Of a DNA stretch of 64,000 nt, positions 48,901 through 59,041 are shown in pieces (the first letter of the stretch is position 1; the number at the start of each line of letters is the position of its first letter). Position numbers and translations under genes: made by a program. The notes below the pieces were generated by a model. It did not search any database. It was not told the DNA's origin and worked only from the letters and a program-made list of their open reading frames with translations. This stretch comes from Strongylocentrotus purpuratus (taxonomy: Eukaryota > Echinodermata > Echinoidea > Camarodonta > Strongylocentrotidae): the NCBI RefSeq assembly GCF_000002235.5, contig NW_022145615.1, positions 13,047,731-13,111,730 of the forward strand, read 5' to 3'.

Positions 48901-51708
48901 AAGTCCCGCCGCAGCACTTATGTCCTTTGGCAAGATGTTAATCTACATTTGTCACTCTCCACCCAGGTGTAAATGGGTACCTGATAAGCTTGATCGCTAG
49001 TTACTTTGGCAGTTCGGCTACAACCAGGGTAATATGTGTCAAGTGCCATGAGCTTCAGAGCGTGGCGGATACCTGCACTATATAAATATCCATGTTATTG
49101 TTATTATCATAATGGTGAGGTAGACGAGGAAGAAAACTTGACCACTGTGTGTAGTCCTTATAAGGACTGGATTATTCTTTCTTGGAGAGATGTGTTAGAA
49201 CTTAGAAAGAATAACCCAGTCCCGATACTCACACTATGTACCCCTTTCAGTTTTCCTCACCAATGTAGAATTATGGAATAATGGAATAATAATGATAATA
49301 GTAATAATAGCACATTTCTTATATTTCTGTTAGAACATCACCTTATTAATGTCACAAAAACTTAGATGACACATTCAAGAACAATTGTGTTTTCAGCTTG
49401 GATTTAGATTGATCCAACTGAGTGATATATTCCTTCAATTGTTTGGGAGTCACTTCTAAAGCTCTGGTGCTACCTTTCAAAATGCCCTACCCCCACATGA
49501 TGTAGTCTGCACTGAAATTTGATATAAGTACCAAAGAAGTCTTCAAATCAGCTTTGTAAGATTTGATTGAAGCTACTAATATATATAAACAGTACATGTA
49601 GGTGATTTTTGTATGAGCACAGCAAGTTGTGTTTAATTGTTTTCTTCATCACATGATTTTGACTCAACAGACCAATATAACAACACTGGTGTAGGAGAGA
49701 TGGATGCATATCAGTCTACCTTGTTATTTTATATAAAAGGATAAGAGAATATATGTATTTTGATGTCTTACAAAATCTGTTCATGCAGTTTAAACAAACT
49801 TATAATTTTTAAATGTTATACATGGCTACAAGATAACTATCCCTCTGAAAAGGAATTTACTTTTGCTATTGACAATCTTGTTTTAGTTTTTGTTTGTCTG
49901 TTTGTTCACTTTTCTATTTTGTTTCAGATGCATGACCAATTACCCAGACCTCAGTTTATAGCGTGCATGGTTTGAGTGATCATTTTGTTTCATTATTCCC
50001 AACAGGAGCACGGACAGACTTGCCAAACAATGATGGTAAAATTCCTCAACAACTTGCTTCAAAAGATCCCGCTACTGCAGCACTTCTTCTACCTCAGAGA
50101 AGTGAGTAGTATTTTTCTTTTTTATTCCTCCGCTACAAAGTAGCTGGAGGCATTATGTTTTCTGATTGTCCATCCGTCCTTAAGCAGCCTTTATTAGGAC
50201 TTATGATATAAATGTGACTAATGGTGAAGTTGAGTGGTTTGAATTTGGAATGGTGCTCATATTCTTGGGCAAGGCATTCATCTGTATTTGCCACTCTACA
50301 ACCAGGGATGGAATGGAGCTTTGGTACATGTTATGATGCCAAAAGCAACTATGATTTACCTTAATGGTAGGAATATCCTTCAGAGAGTGGACATGGTGTA
50401 GACATTCTATGTACAGTATGTGTGTGGATAACTTTATTGACTTGGGTTATGATCAACCATCACATCCGTAAAGATCACCGCACCATATACTTGAAATTGT
50501 TTTCAACTGCTTTTACTAAGAGAGAGAGCCTACCGTAATTTCCTTGAATCGGATGGAATTGTTTACTCTGCCTTGTGTCACCTGTATAATAAGACTGTGG
50601 TGACATTAATATAAGAGTGTGGTGACAGAAATCTTGTGTTACCACATCAGTACCTTCAAATATTGGTATCATTTTGATGGTTGATGAACAAAGTATTTGG
50701 AATTTAATATGAGTATTGCAATAATCTTTACATATATTATATATCAACTTTCCAATATTGTTAAATATATACCCTCGGAACATATTTGAAAACGTGTATC
50801 CATTGGCAAAGGTAGTTCATTTGAGAGAGAGAGAAAGAGAGAGAGAAATTACTGATTGATGTAAACTGGGGATATATGCAGAGGAGTTGAAAATATACAT
50901 TTTTAGGAGTCATATTAGTGATCCCTTCTTTTTGAGCTGAGTCCAAATTATAGAGGAATCCACTCAAAGTAGTGCCCCCGCCCCCCCCCCCCCCCAAAAA
51001 AGAGCATTTTACATTCCGAGCGAAGAGATCTCTAATGTGACTCCCCAGAAGTGGATTTCCACTCTTCTATGTTTAAATAATAATAATAATAATAAAAAAC
51101 AGAACTTAAAGTGCTTTCCATCGAAGTCTCTAAGCGCATCAGTTTAGAAAAATGCATAAGTATAATTCTGTGCTCAGTAAAACATTGAAACTCATAAGCA
51201 GATGGATAAATGTGTTGATAAATTGGCCTTTCGGGATTCTAGATCAGTGGACGAGAAAGAACAAGGAGACCAATTGTTTTTGACATTGCTAGTGATCATG
51301 TACCTATGGTCACACAGTGGGGAGAGGGGAGAGGGAATTAAATACAGGAAATACATGCAGTAATTGGTGCACACTTCATCAGAAGTCCTTGGTTAGAAAT
51401 TGATATAGTAACGAGCTCACTCAACAGGCTGGCTGTCAGGTTACATTCAAAGAAAAACCCATAACCATCACTATTGTGAGATTTGTGTGGTTTCGTGATA
51501 GAAAGCTAATGGTGACCCTGAAAGCATTCCCAATTTAATCACAGTGTCCACAAAAGGGATGGAGAAAGAGAGGGAGAGAGAGAGAGAGAAAGAGAGAGAG
51601 ATAGAGAGACATAGAGACATAAAGACAGAGAGACAGACTGACAGAGAGAGACAGACAGACAGACAGACATACAGGTAGAGAGACTGTGACTTGGAGAGGC
51701 GCAGAGGA

Positions 51709-51741
<33 letters not shown>

Positions 51742-54700
51742 AAGGGGGAGGAAGAGAGAGAGAGATAGAGGCAGACAGACAGAGACAAACACACAGAGAC
51801 AGACAGAAAGAGAGAGAGAGAGAAATCGAGAGGAAGGGAGGGAGGAAGAAAGGGAGAGGGAGAGACAGACAGAGACACAGAGACAGAAAGAGATAGACAG
51901 ACAGACAGAGACACAGAGACTCAAAGAGACAGAGAGAGAGAGAGAGAGAGAGAGTGAGAGAAAGGCAAATTTCAATCAATGGGAGGGGGATGAATAGTAC
52001 GTGAATTAATTTTCTGGTCCAGATAAATACAAAGGGCCGTCGGGGATGGGAATATTACACAAGTATCAATCCCTCGTCTATTCGCCGCACAGATGAAGAA
52101 TTCATGACCCATTCTCATTATTCATGGAAAGCCACAAGTCTATGATTATTTTGAATCGAACCCACCCACCCCCCTCCTTCCGTTTACGCTCTAGTTGGCG
52201 TAGCCACCACCACATGTCATCCCATGCCTTGGGATTTGAGCCCCTTCAGTATTTGTTTACATTCCCTTTAATCACTTATGACTGCCAATTGAAGATTAAT
52301 CCAGAATATATCTCCCTTCCTATCATTCAAAGTGCATTCTCATATTAAGCGACGTTTTGCTTGAGTATGACACGTTTTAATGTGATGAAAAATTACAACT
52401 CGTCTGTTTGCACACCCTCTGGAGGGCCCTGCTTCTCAATGTCGCAGCAATCATGTTTGAATAATTCATCCACAACTAAAATGTATTAATAACAAGCAAT
52501 CATCGAGCAACCCAGTTCTATAGACTATAACCCACATTTAAACAACAGATACTCGTAAGTGTGAAGGATGCAGGCTACAATTAATTCAATTTAATTTTTC
52601 ATCCCCGATTCAAGCTTGTAAATTGGGAATGAAAAATGTATCTTCCGTTGATGGGAACAGTTATCATTCTGATTCATTGATCAGGGAATTAAACTTCTGA
52701 CTACAAAGCAACATTGATGGCCTTACATATGACGATGAATACGAGAAAGAGAAATAGAAATAGGAATTGAATCAGACTCTGTATTATGCTCCTATTTCTC
52801 TTTTTTTGTAAATAGTTTATAACACTGAATCATTAAGTAGTCATAAATAGTTGTCTTTACGATGATTGGATAGGGAATGGATATAGGCCTACAAGGTAAA
52901 AAAAGAGCAAATAAAGTTTTTTTTTATAGTTTATAACACTGAATCATTAAGTAGTCATAAATGCTTGCCTTTATGATGATTGGATAAAAATGGATGTAGG
53001 CCTACAAGCTAAAAAGAGCAGATAAAGTTGGCGATGGATGACCGGATATTTGTTCTGTGACATTTGCTCCAGGCTCCATTTTTCATCATGGATTTAGGGT
53101 CAAGATAATGGTTGCCATTGGGTTTTAGGTTGATAATTTCAGGTTTAAACATAGTATTTGGTCCAGGGTTGAAGTTAGGAGTTTGGTTTTTGCAGGATAT
53201 TGGCCAAGAATTACCAGCTGTTGTATTTGATTCATGGACTGAGATGCCATGTGTACAGAAAGTTTTTTTTTTTTTAATTTGGGAAGGGTGTGGAAAAGTT
53301 CAAAACATGTAATCGTTTATGAAAACTGTATATTTTTTTCTTTCTTAAAATAAATGACAACTAGAATTCTCTTTTTTTAAAGTTGTTGCGTAGCATGGGT
53401 CCAAAAACTGAGTGGGGCGGGGGGGGGGGGCAGTGTCTAAATGTCATGCATGTTGTAGATGGGGGACTGGTGTGTGCTAAAAAAAAAAATTAAATATTGT
53501 TGTTGTTTTTTTACATAGCATTCAGAGCATTCTGAGATATTTTAATTGACAACACTTTGAGAACTGTCTGTGTTTAACATGAGCAAATGCTTGTCAAAGG
53601 GGGATTTTAACATTGCACTTCTTTGCACTTGTACAAGGTGTGCACTCATGTTCTCTATATGATATACATGTACTTTGAAGCAGTGGTGGAGGGCGAGAAA
53701 GAGAAATAGTGAGAAATAAGAGTGCAAGGGGGAAGGAAATGTGAAAAAAGATGCAAAGACCCACCCCCCCCCCTCCCACCCTCTCCACTGCTAGTCCCCA
53801 AATCTTTGGCCATGGTTATATGCATTATGCCCTCCTCCTCAGTGTTCTGACCTTGGAAGGCAGATAATTCTAGTTGTGCCATTTGATCTTAATGCATTAA
53901 CAGTCTGTAGATTGTAAATTCTTGATACACCTTTGTAAAGTACATTAAGCGAAATATGCTCTGGACAAATTTTTTTAAAACTTTTTTTTTTTTAATACAT
54001 TTTTTTTCTCCATGACTCACTCATCATTTTACAACCAATTTGATATCATTTGTGCCAGACCATTGGTTATGATATTACAAAAAAAATACATATGCGATGA
54101 TGAACTTTGCATGCTGCACAAATAAATAATTGATGAATAATCGATGAATAACCAGTCGTTGATGCCAGTTATTATTTGAAGCCTGCCGCCGCTATCAAAT
54201 TAACAAATGTCAAATTAGTATTAATGAGGGAACTTTGCCTCCTATGTTCAGCTTAAATAATGCAATCATCAAATGGAAATTGTGAAATTAATCTCTCCTT
54301 CATGACTTTTCATCTGTTTATTTAAAGCCTCTATTGTTGGTAAGTCGGACTCATTATTAATATGACAATTGGGTCAGGTACGGATCACTGGTTGATTTTG
54401 TTGATTCCTATGTGTTTCATATTGGTTTGGTGGTGTTTTTTTCCTTCTCTCTCTTTTCATTCATGCAATGGAGTTATTACTTCTCTCGCTTAAGTTTCTA
54501 CAGTTAATCCAAACTGTTTTATTTATAAAATAGATGGAGAATCGACTAGTCTAGAAACAAAGTTCTTTAATTCTGTCTTAATATTTCATGATTTTAGAGA
54601 GATATGTAGTACAAAAGACTGGGTAATATCTGTTTTGTTTTATACTTTAATTGACAATTATTTTTCTTGTTCTTTTTTCATTGCAAAGTGAACAATTCGG

Positions 54701-57700
54701 ACAGACCTACCTTCTCCTATCATATTTCATTGTATCAATGCAATGAGGATTTTTGCCTGAAATTCAGCAAATTAGATTGCTTTATTTATTGAACATAATT
54801 CTATTAATGATTTTTTTTCTTCTTCAGTTCAATACTTCATTGAGTTTTCAAAGTTTTATCATTATATCAATATTTGATATGTCACAAAATACTAAAAAAG
54901 GACATGGTGTCGGCGGGCCCAGTTACCCGGATTTCCTTATCTTTCTATGCTCATCAATCGGCCACTACACATTTTTTACCAATAATTGTTCGGCACATGT
55001 CATATTGTCATTTATCTTGAACATTCAGTGTAAGTTTGATTGGATTCTGTGAGAATTTATTTCTACATTTACCAGAACTCAAGTTTATCTTGAATTCACA
55101 GGTGTGATAATTTTGAACAGTTTAAAACTGTTCGAAATTTGTTATCTTATTCATCACGATCGACATTGATATGGCTTGAACTATATTATTTACTTTATTC
55201 TCTCCACTTCATATTGCAAAAAATTCACAATATTCATATTTTTTCATTGAAAACATGGAATTTGTTTTTGTAGGGTCTGCATGGTAGAAATACCTTTTTG
55301 CGTTAATACCATTTGTTATTTTCATATATTATTAAAGCTTCTTTAGCACCTTGTGTAGTGGATATGCGTGCTATAAAAATATCCAATGTTATTATTATCA
55401 TTGTTGCATTTTGATTCAAAGGTGTAAAGTCATTTCAAGTTCTTCTTTTTTCACCCTTTAAAAAAATCATGCTGTCTCCTGTCTTGCAGCTGTCTCTCTC
55501 TCTCTCTCTTTCTCTCTGTCTTTCTCTCTGTCTCTCTTTCCCTCTTTCTCCCTCACTATCACTCTCTCTCTCTCACTCTCACTCTCTCTCTCTCTCTCTC
55601 TCTCTCCCTCCCCTCACTCTGTCTCAACTGCTTTCTCATTCTCTCTTACTATCTCTCTATATCTTTCTCCTTTTCTCTTCTTTTTCTCTTTCTCTCTTTC
55701 TTTTTCTCTCTTTATTCATCTTTCTCTTTCTCTCTCCAACTCTCTTTCCCTTCTCACTTTCTTCCTCTCTTCCTCTTTTTCTCCTGTGAGTCTCTCTCCT
55801 CCCATCTTTCCTCCCATCTCTCTCTCTCTCTCTCTTCATCACCCTTTTGCCTCATATACACAATATTTTGTTGTTGTTTCAATTATTAGATGCATGGGAG
55901 GTAGTGTGTACTTTTCATGATATCGTGGCAGACGTTGTTTATTTCTGTCCATTTTTCAACTTGGAGCAGTAGGGTTACTTTTTAATACTGATGATTAATT
56001 GATATGTTAGTGTTTAAGGGATGCGGTAACTTTGTCTAAGATTCTGAAACAAAATTCTGGATTTAGCTCATGATGCAATGATAATTATAAACCTTTAGGT
56101 CACTCAGGAACCCCATGACTTTTACAAGCCGATCGCTTGTCTGATTATCAAGATATTTATGATTGGAATTACAAATTTTGAAAACCGTTCGCCTGACGGT
56201 TTTCATAACACTACAGTCTATTGGGGGAAAAGAGTATGGTAAAACCGGTCACTCAAAGATTTTTACTTTTTTGAGGCACTTCTTAATCATTTTGAAGCAC
56301 AATTTTTTTAGGGCTTCAATATTACACCATATCACAGACACTGATAATGCGTAGGGCCGAGTATCTCAGATTTAACATTGTTAAACGATCCCTTTAAGCT
56401 GCAAGCATTGTTCCCTGTCATTTCTGAGAAGTGTTTAGCAAACACCCACCCACTGCCTATCGCAGGGTTCAAAGTAATATTGATAATTGTTTATTTCTGA
56501 ACCTGTATTCCAGTAAGTAGGATGAATGCATTGAACCAGTCAGAATTGTAATGATTATAATGATAGTCGTTTAGATGACCTGGATCACCTAGTCCAGGGT
56601 TTGCGTGGTAAAAAAAACAAATGCGACCAGCTCAGGCAGCTGACTAAAGGAGAACCAATCAGCGACAATTATTTTGCTTTGTTCATTTGGGGTTCCATGC
56701 TACTATATTAAATTCAAAATATGAGCTTCGCACATTCCCTCCAAATATAAATTGATATGGCAAGTTAAAAAAGTTTTAACAGTTAACCCATAGCATTCAG
56801 GGAAACATTCATAGGTTGATTATATACTTACTAGCCGTACACAAATAATTTGTTAGTTGATTAGTATCCTTGAAGCCTGGTTGAATTATGCCCATCCCTT
56901 GGTTGTAAGATGCAGGAGCCATCAAAAGGCACTGTGCTCCTTGGATAGGATGTAAATTGGAGGTACAGTGGTAGGAAAGCAAGGAAAATCGCTCAGAGCA
57001 CATCTTGTTAAGAGTCAGTGAAATCGGGTGTATATACATGTAGGGCCTAAAAAAAGACCGACCCCAAAATCTTGAAATCTACGGTCGTCTTTTTTAAATT
57101 TTATTTTTTTACCATTTTGTTTTGAAAAAAATATTAGCGCATTCAAAACTGAGAAATATCAGTTTAAAATAAAAAACAATTCTGACCAACTGACCCATGT
57201 TTTGGCACCTAAAGGGCAATACAACATCTTTTTTTAAGGCCTAGTGGTACACCTATACAACCTGATCAGTGCAGAGGATTGGCCGTTTATCTCCCACAAG
57301 TATTCATAGCAATGATGAAACTTACTGCATATACAATGAAGCAAGTAATTGTGGGTAATTGTGTAGCTGGGGAATACTCCCCAGGGAGTAGAGCATGTAC
57401 ACTATCATGTGAGGATAACTAATTTAGTCCAACGACCAGGGTAATGATAATTAAATGCAAACTTGTAAAGCGCTTAAAAGTGTGGTATTAGGTGCTATAC
57501 AAAATGTGACTGTTATTATCATTGTGATAGAGCTAATAAATATGATATTGAAAATTAATGACAAGAATAATGTTGATGAATACATTGAAGAAGAAGGAGA
57601 AGAGGGAGAAGAAGAAGAAGGTGGAGGAGGAGGAGGAGGAGGAGGAGAGGAGGAGGAGGAGGAGGAGGAGGAGAGGAAGAGAGAGAGAGAGAGGGGAGGG

Positions 57701-59041
57701 AAGGAGAGGGAGGGAGAAGGAGACGGAGAAGAAGAAGAAGAAGAAGAAGAAGGGTAAAAAAGAGTAGAGGAAAAGGAGGAGGAGGAGGCACTTTATCCTT
57801 TTAATGAATTTGAATAAAAATACATAACATAATGTTGATTATTATTGCAGAATGCTACCTGAGATTAGTCTCAGGGAATTTAGAGCTATCTGCTATCATT
57901 CCACTTTTGAAACATTAAATATAAGAAAATGTATAAACCAGTATATATATATTCATAGTAACTGTACCTCAATTTTAGTATTTAAAACAACTCATATATA
58001 AGTACAATAATCTTCCCTCATTAAATGATTAACATTGGATTTTTTTCTACAAAATTAAAAGTGATTAATCCCCCCCCCCCCAAAAAAAAAAAAAATAAAT
58101 AAATAAATAATAATAATGATCATGACATCTAACTTTCCATGAAATGTCACTGTTGAGTAGGTACACAGTCCTCAAATTATTTTTTGATTGTGGGACATTA
58201 AACAATTGTTTAATTTATTGTATCGTCAGTGGGGTAGGATCACTGAGACAATTAGTTAAAAGAGGCAATGGGGTATCCCTCAAATGATTTGTCATTGTTT
58301 GGTGATGTTCAACTCATCTGTCATCCTGTTCTGCTTGATTTAAAACGGCTCTAAAGGCTTGTTCAAATACAGCGTGGTAAACCACTGCAAAACAGCCGCC
58401 ATTAAACAAAAAAAATCTAAATGAAAGGCAAGTGCGGGTGACAATAGATTCATTTGATTTCTTCTTTGATGTATTGTTGTTACATGGATATGTCATTTTA
58501 ACTCATGTGTCCTTGAAGAAATTCAAGCTAGTATAAGGCCAAAAACATTCACAGATACAAAGAAGTGGCATTCATTGAAATTCCCAACTCATATATTCTC
58601 CTATATGAGAATGCATGGTGTGCCTTCAATTGTTTGCTCATTTCTTCTTTTCAGCTATGATATATATTTTAATACCATTATTTACTAGGCAGATATTTGT
58701 AATTTTGTAGTTTTTAGCATTCAATTTGATTCAATTTTATTCCTGTCATGTCAAGGGCAGCGTTTCACAAAGTTTCACAAGTTCGCCGACAACCCACTGA
58801 TATGTGTGTATTGAATTTACCACACATTTCGATGGGACATCGGTGAACTTGTACTTTTTATGGTTTCTTAAAAGATGATACCCTGAACTCAAAGTGACCT
58901 TGATTTCTATTGTTGCTATACGAGGGAAATTGTTTATCAGTACATCAAGTCAAACTGACACTCTTTTCCCCATTTTTGTTTGTTTTCTCCCTAGGATACG
59001 ACGACGACGATGAATATCTTGATGAGGACGATTCAGACTAG
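34895..59041 (+). CDS. OSTF1: OSTF1, osteoclast-stimulating factor 1 (SH3 and ankyrin repeats)
   Basis: Nine exons: 34895-34943, 35393-35439, 35975-36025, 39818-39881, 41960-42051, 43899-44018, 48720-48798, 50006-50101, 58995-59041. They sum to 645 nt, or 214 residues plus TAG, exactly the human length. The order is a proline-rich N-terminus ([17 protein letters not shown]), an SH3 domain at about residues 18-70 (SLYAY, WWKG, GLIPGNY), three to four ankyrin repeats at about 75-195 ([32 protein letters not shown]) and an acidic C-terminus ending [10 protein letters not shown]. Human OSTF1 is a small cytosolic adaptor binding Src-family and SMN-type partners. The start codon is the only ATG before the conserved GQVKVFR and agrees with the family. 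No exon shows damage; all introns are GT-AG. The last intron is 8.9 kb. Confidence 0.97.
35393..35439 (+). CDS. OSTF1: OSTF1 exon 2: start of SH3
   Basis: Reads [16 protein letters not shown]; the SLYAY block is the ALYDY strand of the SH3 fold. Acceptor TTTCAG, donor CAG|GTAAGT. Confidence 0.95.
35975..36025 (+). CDS. OSTF1: OSTF1 exon 3: SH3 RT loop
   Basis: Reads [17 protein letters not shown], matching human PDELYFEEGDIIYITDM. Phase 0 at both ends. Confidence 0.96.
36145..37170. mobile_element. Non-autonomous DNA transposon with 20-bp perfect termini
   Basis: Ends GGGGGCCGTTTCTCGAAACC and exact complement. 1,026 bp, no transposase. Subterminal pairs such as GTCATAACT/GACTGTCATGGA are weak. 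Target duplication not clear. In OSTF1 intron 3. Confidence 0.82.
37171..39817. other. OSTF1 intron 3, remainder
   Basis: AT-rich. Contains a C-rich run (38332-38358) and a short duplication of GCCACAATGGAGGTTGCCAT-type sequence at 38560-38645. The ORF at 38874-39200 has no recognisable domain. Confidence 0.55.
39818..39881 (+). CDS. OSTF1: OSTF1 exon 4: SH3 core
   Basis: Reads [20 protein letters not shown] and Tyr; the WW pair and the LIPxNY strand are the peptide-binding residues of SH3. Acceptor TTTGCAG, donor G|GTAGGC. Confidence 0.96.
40612..40800 (-). mobile_element. Tc1/mariner-type element, copy 2 (reverse)
   Basis: Reverse complement of the family at 54900-55110: ACACCATG, AGCATAGAAAGATAAGGAAA and TTACACTGAATGTTCAAG. 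Incomplete. Confidence 0.7.
40983..41295. mobile_element. Foldback MITE, AGGGGGGTGTTTCAC family, copy 1
   Basis: Arms of about 90 bp: AGGGGGGTGTTTCACAAAGA, TAACTCTAAGTTGGACTTAA and complements at the far end (TTAAGTCCAACTTAGAG ... GTGAAACACCCCCCT). In OSTF1 intron 4. Confidence 0.88.
41480..41722. mobile_element. MITE, AGGCCTAA family, copy 1
   Basis: Ends AGGCCTAACAAAAAAGATGT and complement-like ATTTTTTGGTTTAGGCCT with ATTGCCCTTT just inside; interior CTACGGTCGG / CCGACCGACC. The same sequence recurs at 57041-57244. Confidence 0.8.
41960..42051 (+). CDS. OSTF1: OSTF1 exon 5: first ankyrin repeat
   Basis: Reads [20 protein letters not shown] then [11 protein letters not shown], very close to human ...[19 protein letters not shown]. 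Acceptor CTGTAG, donor AAG|GTAAGG. Confidence 0.96.
42165..42412 (+). repeat. Homopurine tract with a G run of about 40
   Basis: GGAGG/GAGA repeats and an uninterrupted G run near 42324-42364 in OSTF1 intron 5. Long G runs form quadruplexes and stall polymerases; assembly length here may be unreliable. Confidence 0.9.
43081..43898 (+). repeat. Four tandem copies of the OSTF1 exon 6 acceptor region
   Basis: Units of 123-143 bp begin AATGTTAGGAAGTTATA and run into a pyrimidine tract (starts near 43088, 43231, 43354, 43482). The fourth unit is split by a MITE (43489-43853) and resumes as GAAGTTATATCAACC, ending in the true acceptor TTGCTCAG. Confidence 0.85.
43489..43853. mobile_element. MITE with TTAA duplication inside the OSTF1 acceptor repeat
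   Basis: TTAA at 43485-43488 and 43854-43857; ends AGGTAAAGACCAGT and ACTGGTCTTTACCT (allowing one or two mismatches inside). 365 bp. Its right end lies 45 bp before OSTF1 exon 6. Removing it restores a repeat unit exactly. Confidence 0.85.
43899..44018 (+). CDS. OSTF1: OSTF1 exon 6: second ankyrin repeat
   Basis: 120 nt, phase 0. Reads [20 protein letters not shown] then [20 protein letters not shown]. Its acceptor region (GAAGTTATATCAACC to TTGCTCAG) is the last copy of a tandem repeat, described separately. Confidence 0.97.
44036..44350. mobile_element. Foldback MITE, AGGGGGGTGTTTCAC family, copy 2
   Basis: Decayed copy of 40983-41295: GGGGGTGTTTTACAAAGATT, CTAACTCTAAGTTGGACTTA ... TTCAACTTAGGATCTTTGTG. 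Begins 18 nt after the exon 6 donor. Confidence 0.82.
44540..44735 (+). mobile_element. LINE reverse-transcriptase C-terminal fragment
   Basis: In the frame starting 44576 it reads [32 protein letters not shown] and [13 protein letters not shown], the usual end of RTE/L2-like LINE polyproteins (RQLxFxGHxxRxxxLExLxxxGxxxGxR). Only the last 50 or so codons remain. Confidence 0.72.
44736..45447 (+). repeat. Tandem repeat of G/C runs and purine blocks
   Basis: Four to five units of roughly 110-230 bp combine a G run, CCCCC, GAGAGAGAAGGAA-type purine sequence and ATCAGTTGCAATTTTCCCGC. The GGCGTGGATCCAGGGGGG start resembles a common invertebrate repeat head. Long ORFs here are artefacts of the composition. 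Confidence 0.85.
45730..46330 (+). repeat. Tandem satellite with GGGGGCTCTGCCCCCTGGAC
   Basis: Five units of about 110-115 bp alternate ATGCTCATCTGACCATAATT, CCTAAAACCC, CTTCTGGGGGCTCTGCCCCC and CCTGCCAGTGTCAC. The GGGGGCTCTGCCCCC palindrome repeats in each unit. Confidence 0.88.
46656..47250 (-). pseudogene. Coding-like remnant carrying a near-perfect hairpin
   Basis: Minus strand 46793 down to 46656 reads [20 protein letters not shown] then [17 protein letters not shown], and 47250 down to 47035 reads a separate coding-like ORF with [13 protein letters not shown]. Between them lies an inverted duplication (105-bp arms 46794-46898 and 46914-47018, loop 15). Family not recognised; it may be a transposon ORF or a gene fragment. 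It is on the strand opposite to OSTF1. Confidence 0.4.
47735..47860 (-). mobile_element. Possible LINE 3' tail
   Basis: Begins (in plus sense) with a TTCAATTCAA repeat followed by CATTTTATTC, like the tail of the LINE at 33196. No coding part. Confidence 0.35.
48720..48798 (+). CDS. OSTF1: OSTF1 exon 7: third ankyrin repeat
   Basis: Reads [20 protein letters not shown] then QILLEK, matching human [24 protein letters not shown]. An (AAATC)n stretch lies just before the polypyrimidine tract. Confidence 0.97.
48841..49110 (+). mobile_element. tRNA-derived SINE, copy 3
   Basis: Best-kept head of the family: A-box TGGTCTAATGGATAAGTCAC, B-box GGTTCAAGTCC, then GTCCTTTGGCAAGATGTTAA and an ATTGTTATTATC tail. 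42 nt after OSTF1 exon 7, sense strand. Confidence 0.88.
50006..50101 (+). CDS. OSTF1: OSTF1 exon 8: last ankyrin segment
   Basis: Reads [20 protein letters not shown] then [12 protein letters not shown]; human has GARTDLRNIEKKLALDMATN. Donor A|GTGAGT. Confidence 0.95.
50128..50181 (+). mobile_element. Truncated copy of the CCTCCG element
   Basis: ATTCCTCCGCTACAAAGTAG and GGAGGCATTATGTTTTC match the start of the element at 17814; the rest is missing. Confidence 0.65.
50228..50470 (+). mobile_element. tRNA-derived SINE, copy 4 (diverged)
   Basis: Contains TTGGGCAAGGCATTCATCTG, CACTCTACAACCAGG and CAGAGAGTGGACATGGTG, in SINE order, with a degraded head and tail. Confidence 0.6.
51541..51965 (+). 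repeat. GA/GACA-rich simple repeat
   Basis: About 425 nt of GAGAGA with CAGA insertions in OSTF1 intron 8. Long Ser/Leu-rich ORFs on the other strand are artefacts. Confidence 0.92.
51966..54890. other. OSTF1 intron 8, middle part
   Basis: No gene. Contains a two-copy tandem duplication (52807-53030) with AACACTGAATCATTAAGTAG and TATAGGCCTACAAG, a G run at 53415-53430 and C runs at 53763-53775. Confidence 0.6.
54898..55110 (+). mobile_element. Tc1/mariner-type element, copy 3
   Basis: GGACATGGTGTCGG, TATCTTTCTATGCTCATC, TTGAACATTCAGTGTAAG and CCAGAACTCAAGTTTATC match copy 1; partial. Confidence 0.7.
55320..55410 (+). mobile_element. SINE 3' tail fragment
   Basis: TAGCACCTTGTGTAGTGGAT, GCTATAAAAATATCCAATGT and a TTATTATTATC tail, close to the end of the SINE at 48841. 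Confidence 0.5.
55493..55850 (+). repeat. CT-rich simple repeat
   Basis: About 360 nt of CTCTCT with TTTCT variants in OSTF1 intron 8. Confidence 0.92.
56018..56393. mobile_element. MITE with TTAA duplication (probable)
   Basis: TTAA at 56014-56017 and 56394-56397, ends GGGATGCGG and CGATCCCT. Short termini, so moderate support. 376 bp. Confidence 0.55.
57041..57244. mobile_element. MITE, AGGCCTAA family, copy 2
   Basis: GGGCCTAAAAAAAGACCGAC, ATCTACGGTCG, CCCATGTTTTGGCACCTAAA and GGGCAATACAACATC match 41480-41722. Confidence 0.8.
57350..57515 (+). mobile_element. tRNA-derived SINE, 5'-truncated copy 5
   Basis: CCCCAGGGAGTAGAGCATGT, CGACCAGGGTAATGATAAT, CTTGTAAAGCGCTTAAAAG and GTGCTATACAAAATG with a TTATTATC tail. 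Confidence 0.72.
57586..57786 (+). repeat. GAA/GAG homopurine repeat
   Basis: About 200 nt of GAAGAA/GGAGGA in OSTF1 intron 8. Confidence 0.92.
58995..59041 (+). CDS. OSTF1: OSTF1 exon 9: acidic C-terminus and stop
   Basis: Reads [14 protein letters not shown] and TAG after a CCTAG acceptor; human ends NAEDYLDDEDSD. The match, the phase and the stop make this the last coding exon even though it is 8.9 kb from exon 8. Confidence 0.95.

Noticed and set aside
51471-51997. Serine/leucine-rich ORFs of 146-147 codons
   Set aside because: GA-rich simple repeat read on both strands.
57455-57791. Glu-rich and Leu/Pro-rich ORFs
   Set aside because: GAA/GAG repeat with no conserved flank.
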